The notes below the pieces were generated by a model. It saw nothing but the letters and a program-made list of their open reading frames with translations, was not told the origin of the DNA and made no database searches. From Novosphingobium subterraneum (GTDB lineage: Bacteria > Pseudomonadota > Alphaproteobacteria > Sphingomonadales > Sphingomonadaceae): 64,000 bases of DNA. The translations under genes and the position numbers were made by a program. This document shows positions 55,386 through 63,126 of the stretch, piece after piece. Position 1 is the stretch's first letter. Every line of letters starts with the position of its first letter. The stretch is taken from the NCBI RefSeq assembly GCF_000807925.1, contig NZ_JRVC01000002.1, positions 1 to 64,000 of the forward strand, read 5' to 3'.

Positions 55386-57517
55386 GCCACCTTTTTCCCA
55401 TGGGGGGTGCTTTCCCCCTCAATCGAACTGATCAGCCCCTGCGCTGCCGCCAGCGGCAGGCGCACCGTAAAGCGGCTGCCCAGCCCTTCGCGGCTTTCAA
55501 CCTCAAGCTTGCCGCGCATTGCCCGCACCATTTCGCGCGCTTCGTAGGCACCGATGCCGAATCCGCCTTGCTTGGTCGATACGAATGGCCGGAACAGCCG
55601 ATTGCGGATGAATTCAGCGCTCATTCCGCAACCGGTGTCGATGACTTCGATCGTGCCGTAGAGCCCGTCGACGTTGCATTGCAGGAAAACCGCCATGCCC
55701 TCGGCGCTGGCGTCGATCGCGTTCTGCACCAGATGCAGGACCACCTGCTCGAGCACTTCACGGTTGGCCAGGACACGGCACGGCGCATCATGCGTGACGT
55801 GGACCTGCAACTGCCCCGGCGCATTGTAGCGATTGGCCACTGCGCGGATCACTTCGCTCGCATCGATGTCTTCGACGCGCTCTGCAGCATTGCCACCGTA
55901 GCGCGAAAGCCTGGCCAGAAGAGCGTTCAGCTTGTCGGCGGAATTGCGCAGCGTGATCAGCATGTCCGCCCGGAATGCCGGATTTTCCGCATGCTTCTCG
56001 GCATTGCGCGAAAGCAGGCTCAACTGGCTGGCAAGGTTCTTGATGTCATGCATGACAAACGCCATGCGACGGTTGAATTCCTCAAACCTGCTCGCCTCGA
56101 GCAGTGCCGACTGGCCCGCATGCTCGGCGAGGTAGCTGGCCAGCTGCATGCCGACGACGCGCAGCAGGTCGAAATCCTCCCAATCGAGCTTTCGCGCCAC
56201 TTGCGGGCGCCCGAGCACCACCAGACCGACGAGACGATCAAAGTGAAGCAGCGGCACCAGAGCCCAGGCGGAATGCTCTTCCACCAGCCACTGGGGCACG
56301 GCAGCATCCTCGCCCTGATGGTTCACGCCGGCACGCAGTTCGTCGAGGTCGACAATGAACCCACGTTTCTCGAAAAAGTCGACCCGGTCGATCGACAGCG
56401 CCTCGGCAGGAACGTCGGCAGTCGGCCATTGCCAGCGCGCGGAAAGCACCATCTCGCCATTCTCGCCCTGGCACAGAAGCAGGCCCGCTGAACTGTCGGT
56501 AATGTCGGCGACAGCCTGGACCACGCGCTCATGCAATGACGGCGCATGCGTGCCACCGCGGCCGATCGTCCGGGTGAAACGCAGCCACTCCGAGCGATAG
56601 TCGTAGCGGTGCTGGAAGAAGTGCTTGGCGAGCATGACCTTCATCCAGCCACGCAGGCGCCCCGAGGGCAGAATGGCCAGCACGAGCACGCTGGTCACGA
56701 ACACGAAGCCCAGCTGCGCAAGCTGCCCGGCGTCGCCGCCGAGCCAGGTCAGCGATTGGGCTGCGCCAACCATCAGGATCATGTAGGCGCCGATCACCAG
56801 CAGCGAGAGCGACTGGAACGCCACCGCGCGCGACGGTGAGAAGCGCAGCGCCGACCGTCCTCGCACCGCACCAATGGCAAGCAACAGGGCGACGCCGATC
56901 TGCGCCACGCCGCGCATGGCTTCGAGTTCGACCGGCAAGGTCCGCGCGAGATAGGCAATCGTGTAAAGGTTGAGGTCGTATCCCCAAACCGTTGCCATCG
57001 CGATGCAGCTCCAGCGCAGCGCCACGCGCTGTTGCGCCATGGCCCCGGCATAGAGGTTATGCACCAGCACCAGCGCGCCCGTTGCAACCAGCAGCCGGAA
57101 CAGCATCGAGATCTGGAAGATCATCGCCTGCGCCGCAGCGTTGCCGCCATAACGCACATTCAGCATGAGCAGGATGAACTGCAGTGTTTCGACGAAGATC
57201 AGCGCCGCCATGACCGGCCTGATCGGCGCCACACTCGTATGGCGCCCATCGCGGGAAAACAGTACGAACGCGAGGCTGAGCCAGGCGAAAGTGCGGAAGC
57301 TTTCGAATACCTGCGCGACCAGCGTCGCATATCCGGTGCCTGCGACCACAAGCGCCCAGGCACCGCTTACGATGAAGGCACCAAGCTCTGCCCGGGCAGA
57401 CCCCTCCTGCGCGTTACGCCGGCGCTCCCAGCGCCAGCCTGTCAGCATCAGGAAGCAGAACGCGGCAATGAGAAATGCCCATTGCCCGAAGCCCTGCCAT
57501 GACAAGGGGGTCTGCAT
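55382..57517 (-). CDS. prsK: PEP-CTERM system sensor histidine kinase PrsK
   Basis: The 711-residue membrane kinase has about eight to nine N-terminal helices (residues 10 to about 290), then a GAF-like region (HERVVQAVADITDSSAGLLLC ... LVGLVVLGRPQV), the phospho-acceptor segment FVMHDIKNLASQLSLL with His, and an ATPase domain (LVQNAIDASAEG, DTGCGMS, GGFGIGAYEAREMV). The H-box HDIKN, not HE-x-x-x-P, is typical of PrsK. Start ATG at 57517; AAGGAGG is seven bases upstream, with a GTG one codon before. Partner prsR follows with overlap. Confidence 0.93.
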   Translation of the reverse strand: MQTPLSWQGFGQWAFLIAAFCFLMLTGWRWERRRNAQEGSARAELGAFIVSGAWALVVAGTGYATLVAQVFESFRTFAWLSLAFVLFSRDGRHTSVAPIRPVMAALIFVETLQFILLMLNVRYGGNAAAQAMIFQISMLFRLLVATGALVLVHNLYAGAMAQQRVALRWSCIAMATVWGYDLNLYTIAYLARTLPVELEAMRGVAQIGVALLLAIGAVRGRSALRFSPSRAVAFQSLSLLVIGAYMILMVGAAQSLTWLGGDAGQLAQLGFVFVTSVLVLAILPSGRLRGWMKVMLAKHFFQHRYDYRSEWLRFTRTIGRGGTHAPSLHERVVQAVADITDSSAGLLLCQGENGEMVLSARWQWPTADVPAEALSIDRVDFFEKRGFIVDLDELRAGVNHQGEDAAVPQWLVEEHSAWALVPLLHFDRLVGLVVLGRPQVARKLDWEDFDLLRVVGMQLASYLAEHAGQSALLEASRFEEFNRRMAFVMHDIKNLASQLSLLSRNAEKHAENPAFRADMLITLRNSADKLNALLARLSRYGGNAAERVEDIDASEVIRAVANRYNAPGQLQVHVTHDAPCRVLANREVLEQVVLHLVQNAIDASAEGMAVFLQCNVDGLYGTIEVIDTGCGMSAEFIRNRLFRPFVSTKQGGFGIGAYEAREMVRAMRGKLEVESREGLGSRFTVRLPLAAAQGLISSIEGESTPHGKKVA

Positions 57518-57529
57518 CACGGCGCCTCC

Positions 57530-58915
57530 TTACCTAGCGCCCTCGTGCCAGAGCACGACGCGCAGAGTCTGAAGAAGGATCAGCAGGTCCAGGAAAGGGG
57601 TGTAGTTCTTGGCGTAGTAAAGGTCGTACTCGAGCTTGTGCCGCGAATCCTCGATCGACGCACCATAGGGATAATTGATCTGCGCCCAGCCGGTGATTCC
57701 GGGCTTCACCATGTGGCGCTCGGCGTAATACGGCAGCTTTTCCTCAAGATCCGATACGAACTCGGGCCTCTCGGGACGGGGGCCGACAAAGCTCATCTCG
57801 CCTTTCAATACCGACCATGTCTGTGGCAGTTCATCGATGCGGACCTTGCGGATGAAGCGGCCGATCCGGGTCACGCGGGGGTCGTTCTCCTGCGCAAACT
57901 GCGCGCCGTTCACCTCGGCATCGGTACGCATCGAGCGCAGTTTGATCACATCGAACGGCTCGCCATAGAGGCCGACGCGGCGTTGGCGGAAGAACGCCGG
58001 CCCCTTGCTGTCGATCTTCACCAACAACGCAAACAGCACGATCACCGGCAGGGTCAGGACCAGCAGCAGCAAGCTCGCCGTGATATCGAAGATACGCTTT
58101 GCCGCACTCGACAGCGCGCGGCCCGACGAAAACCCGTCCGAGAAGATCAGCCAGCTGGGGTTGACCGTGTCGAGATCGACCCTGCCCGTCTCGCGTTCCA
58201 TGAACGTCGAGAAATCGTTGACGTGCACCCCCGTGGTCTTGATCCGCAGCAGATCCTTCAGCGGAAGCGCATTTCGGCGCTCTTCCAGCGCCAGCACGAC
58301 TTCGCTTACACCCAGATTCTCCACATAGCGCGTGAGGTTGTTGATCGCGTCGCGGTGTATCGCTTCCTCGACAACCGGTGCGGCACTGCTCATGCCGATG
58401 TACCCGACAATGGCGAAGCCTGCCTCGGGCCGCTCGCCCAGCTTGCGCAGGCGATCCGCTCGCGCTCCGGCGCCCAGCACCAGCACGCGCCGACGGAATG
58501 CCGATGTCCCGAGAAGTCCTCCCAGCAGCAGACGGATCAGGACCAGGAAGGCCATGGCGATGAACATGGCGTAGAACAGGTTCGATCGCCACAGCGTGCG
58601 CCCCGGCAGCATGAAGTAGACGACGGAAAGGGCTATGATCCCGAGGCTCACCGCCACCAGCAGGCGGGCCGTAGCGTAGCGCATCGAACGCAGCGCGTCC
58701 GAGCCATAGACACCGACTGCGATCATCGCGGTCTGCACCAGCACCGCAAACAGCAGCAATGGCGTCAACCGCATGGGCACCATGCCCGGGTCGATGCCGA
58801 TCTGGTGCGCGCGCAGTTGCCACCCCAGTTCGCCGGCGCCGATCAACAGGACAAAGTCCAGCAAGCCCAGCAGCAGGACGGAATGCGGTATGTAATGCTT
58901 GAACAGGCGGATCAT
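57530..58915 (-). CDS. Polyprenyl-phosphate sugar transferase, PEP-CTERM/EpsB type
   Basis: A 461-residue initiating glycosyltransferase that attaches the first sugar phosphate to undecaprenyl phosphate for exopolysaccharide synthesis. Four or five N-terminal helices lead to a CoA-binding-like NAD domain (VLVLGAGARADRL), a central membrane helix (ITASLLLLVLTLPVIVLFALLV) and the catalytic domain with KGPAFFRQRRVGLYGEPF, KLRSMRTDAE, KVRIDELPQ, SFVGPRPERPEF and KPGITGWAQINYPYG. It resembles the PEP-CTERM-associated EpsB-like subgroup. It is probably the first gene of the unit with prsK, prsR and the TPR gene. Start at 58915. Confidence 0.92.
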   Translation of the reverse strand: MIRLFKHYIPHSVLLLGLLDFVLLIGAGELGWQLRAHQIGIDPGMVPMRLTPLLLFAVLVQTAMIAVGVYGSDALRSMRYATARLLVAVSLGIIALSVVYFMLPGRTLWRSNLFYAMFIAMAFLVLIRLLLGGLLGTSAFRRRVLVLGAGARADRLRKLGERPEAGFAIVGYIGMSSAAPVVEEAIHRDAINNLTRYVENLGVSEVVLALEERRNALPLKDLLRIKTTGVHVNDFSTFMERETGRVDLDTVNPSWLIFSDGFSSGRALSSAAKRIFDITASLLLLVLTLPVIVLFALLVKIDSKGPAFFRQRRVGLYGEPFDVIKLRSMRTDAEVNGAQFAQENDPRVTRIGRFIRKVRIDELPQTWSVLKGEMSFVGPRPERPEFVSDLEEKLPYYAERHMVKPGITGWAQINYPYGASIEDSRHKLEYDLYYAKNYTPFLDLLILLQTLRVVLWHEGAR

Positions 58916-58932
58916 TTGCCCGGCACTCGTCA

Positions 58933-58963
58933 CCCCACTCGGGCACGGAATGGCCCAGTGGGG
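58933..58963. promoter_or_regulatory. Hairpin in the leader of the sugar transferase gene
   Basis: Arms CCCCACT and AGTGGGG enclose further pairing GGGC/GCCC. It starts 18 bases upstream of the sugar transferase ATG, so it could shape mRNA leader structure or be an operator. Confidence 0.4.
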
Positions 58964-59054
58964 CGGTCTTACACCGCAAAGGGTAAAGCGTCGGTTACAC
59001 TGACACCGGCAAGCTCATAATCCGGAGTTCACATCTATCTGAAATATATAGAGA

Positions 59055-59091
59055 AAACTCCGCCCACAAAAACAATCTGTCGGCGGAGTTT
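59055..59091 (-). terminator. Stem-loop after the small membrane protein gene
   Basis: Perfect ten-base arms AAACTCCGCC and GGCGGAGTTT with a 17-base A/T-rich loop lie 26 bases beyond the stop of the minus-strand small membrane protein gene. The T-rich end (GTTTTCTC in that direction) supports termination. Confidence 0.65.
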
Positions 59092-59116
59092 ACATTCTTG
59101 GCTGATCCGAGCGGAT

Positions 59117-59389
59117 CTATTTGCCGTCGGCAACGTCCTTCGCCGCGTCTCCAATGTCCTTGGCCGCGCTCCCTACGTTATCGGCGGCACGCTCGATCGC
59201 AGTGTCGCGGCTCGCGCGGCTGTCCGCCATCTGCATGATGAAATAGCCACCAACGACCAGCGCGATCAAAAGGATAATGGCAACCAGCCAGCCACTGCCG
59301 CCGCTGCGCGGGAGTTCGTCATAGACTGTCGTATGCGTGTGTGCGGACCCGTCAGGTTCACGCACTTCTACCGTACGTTGCTCGACCAT
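59117..59389 (-). CDS. Small single-span membrane protein
   Basis: The 90-residue protein has a polar N-terminus (VEVREPDGSAHTHTTVYDE), one membrane helix (WLVAIILLIALVVGGYFIM) and a helical Asp/Ala/Lys-rich C-terminus with DIGDAAKDVADGK-like repeats. GAAGGG upstream of the ATG supports translation. Function unknown; the C-terminal amphipathic repeat recalls small stress-related periplasmic tails. It has no PEP-CTERM motif. The patatin-like gene lies divergently, 128 bases away. Confidence 0.75.
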   Translation of the reverse strand: MVEQRTVEVREPDGSAHTHTTVYDELPRSGGSGWLVAIILLIALVVGGYFIMQMADSRASRDTAIERAADNVGSAAKDIGDAAKDVADGK

Positions 59390-59517
59390 GGTTTCGTCCC
59401 TTCTGATGAAGCTTTTCCGTCCAACGCGCAGGCAAACATGACGTTCCTTTCATCCACATCCGCGCCTTCTCGCCAAAGCCTCTGGTTCGCGACGCGCTGG
59501 CGTGCCAATGTGCCTCA

Positions 59518-61827
59518 ATGCGGCAGAAGGAACTGCGTCTCGCCCTCATCTGCTACGGCGGCATCAGCCTTGCCGTGTACATGCATGGAGTAACGAAGGA
59601 ACTCTGGCACGCCACGCGCGCAAGCCGGGCATTCCACTGCCCGCATGAACCGAGCCCCGGTGGTGTCGAGGCGGTTTACCTGAGATTGTTCGAAGAGATT
59701 GCCCTGACCCGTGATCTGCGGCTGCGTCTTCTGCCCGATATCGTCTCCGGGGCCAGTGCCGGCGGGATAAACGGCGTGTTTCTGGCGCAGGCCATTGCCA
59801 CGGGGCAAAGCCTGGAACCTCTCACGGCAATGTGGCTTGAACGCGCCGATATCGACGTCCTGCTCGATCCCGACGCAAAGCCGTGGAGCCGGTTCGCCAA
59901 GTTCTGGGCGCAACCTCTTGTCCGGTTCGTGCTGAAGCGGCCGGGAAATGTCGTCAGCAGTACTGTCGCGCCCGAGACTCGCTCCGAAGTGCGCCGCAAG
60001 GTCTCACGCCTGATCCGTGCGCGCTGGTTCGCTCCGCCTTTCAGCGGCATCGGCTTTTCCCGAATGATCGCCGATGCGATCGACGCCATGGCAGCCACGC
60101 CGATGGGCGATCCGCTTTTGCCCGAAGGCCATCCCATGGACCTGCTGGTAACGGCGACCGACTTCAACGGCCATCTCGAAGAACTGCGCCTAAACAGCCC
60201 CGAAACGGTGGTCGAGAGCGAGCACCGCCTCTCGATAGGTTTCCATCGATCGACCAGCAGGCATGGCAATCGGGACCTCGCACCATGCCCCGAACTGGTG
60301 CTTGCCGCCCGATCCACAGCCAGTTTCCCCGGTGCATTTCCGCCCCTAGTCATCGATGAGATCGATCAGCTCGTCGCCGAACGTGGCGCCACTTGGCCGG
60401 GACGCTCGCAGTTTCTCCAGCGCATCATGCCCAGCCATTGGAAGCGCGGCGACCTTGGCAGCGTGGCGCTCGTCGATGGCGCGGTGCTCGTCAATCGTCC
60501 CTTCGCGCAAGCCATCGGCGTCCTTCGTGACAGACCCGCGCGTCGTGAGGTCGATCGACGCTTCGTATATGTCGATCCCAGTCCCGATCACATGCGCATC
60601 GCGCCGAAGGGCGGGCGCACGATCGGCTTCTTTTCGGCCATCTTCGGCTCGCTATCCTCGATCCCGCGCGAACAGCCGATCCGCGACAACTTGGAATCGC
60701 TCGAGCGGCAATCACGACAACGGCAACGCCTTAGAACCATCGTCGATGCCCTTCGCCCCGAGATCGAGGAGACCGTGGAAGGGCTGTTCGGCCGAACCCT
60801 GTTTTTCGATCACCCCAACCAGCGACGGCTCACCGCATGGCGCAACAAGGCCCAGCAAGCTGCTGCCGAGCGTGCGGGATATGCCTTCCACGGCTATGCG
60901 CAAACCAAGCTGGCCGGAATCGTCACCGATCTTGCGGCGCTGATCCACGAAGCCGCGCCAGCTGCAGCCTCGCTTGACAAGGTCGAGGCTGCCTTGTGGG
61001 ATCACCTTGCCAGTACGGGGCTCGACCGCCTGTCGGCCTTGCGGGGGGGCGCAACCGACAAGGCCATTGTCTTCTTCCGCACCCACGATCTTTCTTTTCG
61101 TATTCGCCGCCTCAAGCTGCTCGCCCGCCGCCTGACGCACGATTGGGAGGAAGGTGAGAACGTCAGCATTACCGACCGCGAGGCCGCGCGAGATGCTGTC
61201 TACCGTGCCCAGGCGCTCTACCAGGGTCGAGAGACTTTCGAGGGTCTCGGCCCGGGCTTTGCCGAAACAGCTGCCTTGGCCACGGTCGATCCCGGCGCGG
61301 TTCTCAACGCAATCGCCACGCGGCGCGATCTCGTCGGGCTGGACCTACAGGTCGATTCCATGCTCGTGGCCGCACTTGAAAAGATGGACAAGTCGCTGCG
61401 CCGCCGCTTCCTCCACGCCTATCTGGGCTTTCCGTTCTACGACACCGCCACTCTGCCCCTGCTGCAGGGTGAGGGGATGGGCGAGTTCGATCCGGTAAAG
61501 GTCGATCGCATTTCACCAGATGATGCCACGTCCATCCGCAAGGGCGGCACGTTCGCGTGTCTGCGCGGTGTCGAATTCTTCAACTTCGGCGCGTTCTTCA
61601 GCCGCGCCTACCGCGAGAACGACTATCTGTGGGGCCGCCTCCACGGCGCCGAGCGCGTGATCGACCTGATCTGCTCCACGGTGGAGAACCCGCTACCAGG
61701 CGAAGTGATCGCAGCCTTCAAGCGCGACGTCTTCCTGGCGATTCTGGAGGAGGAGCAGGGGCGGTTGATGGCCGAGCCGGGACTGGTGGACCGGGTCCGC
61801 ACCGAAGTCGTTGCCGCATTTCAGTGA
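59518..61827 (+). CDS. Large patatin-like phospholipase-family protein (DUF3376 type)
   Basis: A 769-residue protein with an N-terminal patatin domain: glycine-rich oxyanion segment CYGGISLAVYMHGV, nucleophile elbow SGASAGGINGVFLA (G-x-S-x-G) and the catalytic aspartate in LVDGAVLVN. These give the Ser-Asp dyad of patatin lipid acyl hydrolases. The long C-terminal region (about 400-769) is helical and matches the DUF3376-type architecture of 700-1000-residue patatin-related proteins. No signal peptide is visible; probable role is membrane-lipid hydrolysis. The ATG at 59518 has no strong ribosome-binding site. Confidence 0.9.
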   Translation: MRQKELRLALICYGGISLAVYMHGVTKELWHATRASRAFHCPHEPSPGGVEAVYLRLFEEIALTRDLRLRLLPDIVSGASAGGINGVFLAQAIATGQSLEPLTAMWLERADIDVLLDPDAKPWSRFAKFWAQPLVRFVLKRPGNVVSSTVAPETRSEVRRKVSRLIRARWFAPPFSGIGFSRMIADAIDAMAATPMGDPLLPEGHPMDLLVTATDFNGHLEELRLNSPETVVESEHRLSIGFHRSTSRHGNRDLAPCPELVLAARSTASFPGAFPPLVIDEIDQLVAERGATWPGRSQFLQRIMPSHWKRGDLGSVALVDGAVLVNRPFAQAIGVLRDRPARREVDRRFVYVDPSPDHMRIAPKGGRTIGFFSAIFGSLSSIPREQPIRDNLESLERQSRQRQRLRTIVDALRPEIEETVEGLFGRTLFFDHPNQRRLTAWRNKAQQAAAERAGYAFHGYAQTKLAGIVTDLAALIHEAAPAAASLDKVEAALWDHLASTGLDRLSALRGGATDKAIVFFRTHDLSFRIRRLKLLARRLTHDWEEGENVSITDREAARDAVYRAQALYQGRETFEGLGPGFAETAALATVDPGAVLNAIATRRDLVGLDLQVDSMLVAALEKMDKSLRRRFLHAYLGFPFYDTATLPLLQGEGMGEFDPVKVDRISPDDATSIRKGGTFACLRGVEFFNFGAFFSRAYRENDYLWGRLHGAERVIDLICSTVENPLPGEVIAAFKRDVFLAILEEEQGRLMAEPGLVDRVRTEVVAAFQ

Positions 61828-61838
61828 GCTGAACTGCG

Positions 61839-61916
61839 CCCCCGCGCAGGCGGGGGCCTCAGTCGGTTCAAGCAGCCGGTCTGTAACACCGCCCAGGTCC
61901 CCGCCTGCGCGGGGAC
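61839..61916. repeat. Inverted pair of GC-rich palindromes (REP-like)
   Basis: Unit 1 contains CCCCGCGCAGGCGGGG (61839-61856 overall) and unit 2 contains CCCCGCCTGCGCGGGG (61897-61916 overall). Each is a hairpin, and unit 2 is the exact reverse complement of unit 1. They sit 40 bases apart between the convergent patatin and dnaJ genes. The arrangement is that of REP/BIME-type intergenic repeats and may also terminate both genes. Confidence 0.75.
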
Positions 61917-61925
61917 GCGGCAAGC

Positions 61926-63056
61926 TTACTCCGTCAGATCCGTCCAGGCATCCTTGATGCGCTCGAAGAAGCCCTTTGACTGCGGGCATTCCTCACCGGT
62001 CTCGGTCGCCTGGAATTCGCGGAGAATTTCCTTCTGGCGCGCCGAAAGCTTGGTCGGGGTCTCGACGTGGATTTCGACGACAAGATCGCCGATGCCGCGG
62101 CCCTGCAGCACGGGCATCCCGCCGCCACGTTTGCGCAACTGCTTGCCCGACTGGATGCCGGCCGGAATTTCAATCGTGTGGACCTTGCCGTCGAGGCCCG
62201 GAATCTCGATCTCGCCGCCCAGCGCTGCGGTCGTGAAGCTGATCGGGCAGCGTGTCAGCAGAGTCGTGCCTTCACGCTCGAACACCTTGTGGCGCTGGAT
62301 ATGCAGGAACAGGTAGAGGTCGCCCGGAGGCGCGCCGAACGGCCCCGCCTCGCCCTTGCCGGCAAGGCGGATGCGCGTGCCATTGTCGACGCCCGCCGGA
62401 ATGTTGACCTGCAGGCGCTGCTCGGCATCTACCCGGCCTTCGCCGCGACAGGCCTTGCACGGGCTCTCGATCACTTCCCCCCGGCCGTGGCAGTTCGGGC
62501 AGGCCCGCTCCACCATGAAGAAGCCCTGCTGCGCCCGCACCTTGCCGTGCCCGCCGCAAAGGTTGCAGCGTCGCGCCGAAGTGCCGGGTGTTGCGCCTGA
62601 ACCACCGCAAGGGTCGCACTTCTGCGAAACCTCGACCGCGATCTCGGTCTCCTTGCCGTGGAATGCGTCCTCGAGGCTAATTTCCATGTCGTAGCGCAGG
62701 TCCGCGCCGCGCCGCGCCTGCTGACGGCCACCGCCGCCAAACGCACCGCCGAAGATCGTCTCGAAGATATCGCCAATATCGCCGAAGTCTCCGCCACCGA
62801 AGCCACCTTGGCCGCCACCTGCGCCCTGCTGGAACGCGGCGTGACCATAGCGGTCATAGGCTGCCCGCTTCTGCGGGTCGGAGAGACAGGCATACGCCTC
62901 GTTGATCTGCTTGAACTTGGCCTCGCTCTCGGCACAGCCCGGATTCTTGTCCGGGTGGAACTTCATGGCGAGTTTTCGGTATGCAGACTTCAGGACCTTC
63001 TCGTCCGCAGTCCGCTCAACTTCGAGCAATTCGTAGAAATCGATCTCGGCCGACAT
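61926..63056 (-). CDS. dnaJ: Chaperone DnaJ
   Basis: The Hsp40 co-chaperone that delivers clients to DnaK and stimulates its ATPase. The 376-residue protein is complete: J-domain with KFHPDKNPG, a Gly/Phe region (GGGQGGFGGGDFGD), four zinc-finger repeats (CDPCGGSG, CNLCGGHG, CPNCHGRG, CKACRGEG) and the client-binding C-terminal domains. It lies 70 bases downstream of dnaK on the same strand, with a hairpin in the gap, as in most bacterial dnaKJ operons. Confidence 0.97.
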   Translation of the reverse strand: MSAEIDFYELLEVERTADEKVLKSAYRKLAMKFHPDKNPGCAESEAKFKQINEAYACLSDPQKRAAYDRYGHAAFQQGAGGGQGGFGGGDFGDIGDIFETIFGGAFGGGGRQQARRGADLRYDMEISLEDAFHGKETEIAVEVSQKCDPCGGSGATPGTSARRCNLCGGHGKVRAQQGFFMVERACPNCHGRGEVIESPCKACRGEGRVDAEQRLQVNIPAGVDNGTRIRLAGKGEAGPFGAPPGDLYLFLHIQRHKVFEREGTTLLTRCPISFTTAALGGEIEIPGLDGKVHTIEIPAGIQSGKQLRKRGGGMPVLQGRGIGDLVVEIHVETPTKLSARQKEILREFQATETGEECPQSKGFFERIKDAWTDLTE

Positions 63057-63077
63057 TGCGCTTCCCTAACGCGAAGA

Positions 63078-63109
63078 CCCGCCGCCAGCGCATTCACGCG
63101 AGCGGCGGG
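63078..63109 (-). terminator. Hairpin in the dnaK-dnaJ gap
   Basis: Arms CCCGCCGC and GCGGCGGG separated by 16 bases lie between dnaK and dnaJ. No long T-tract follows in the direction of transcription, so it may attenuate or process the dnaKJ message instead of ending it. Confidence 0.5.
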
Positions 63110-63126
63110 CCGGTTTCATCGCAACA

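Noticed and set aside
59117-59389. Small membrane protein near prsK/prsR considered as a PEP-CTERM substrate
   Set aside because: It lacks a C-terminal PEP motif, helix and basic end; its single helix is in the middle and it ends in an acidic/alanine repeat.
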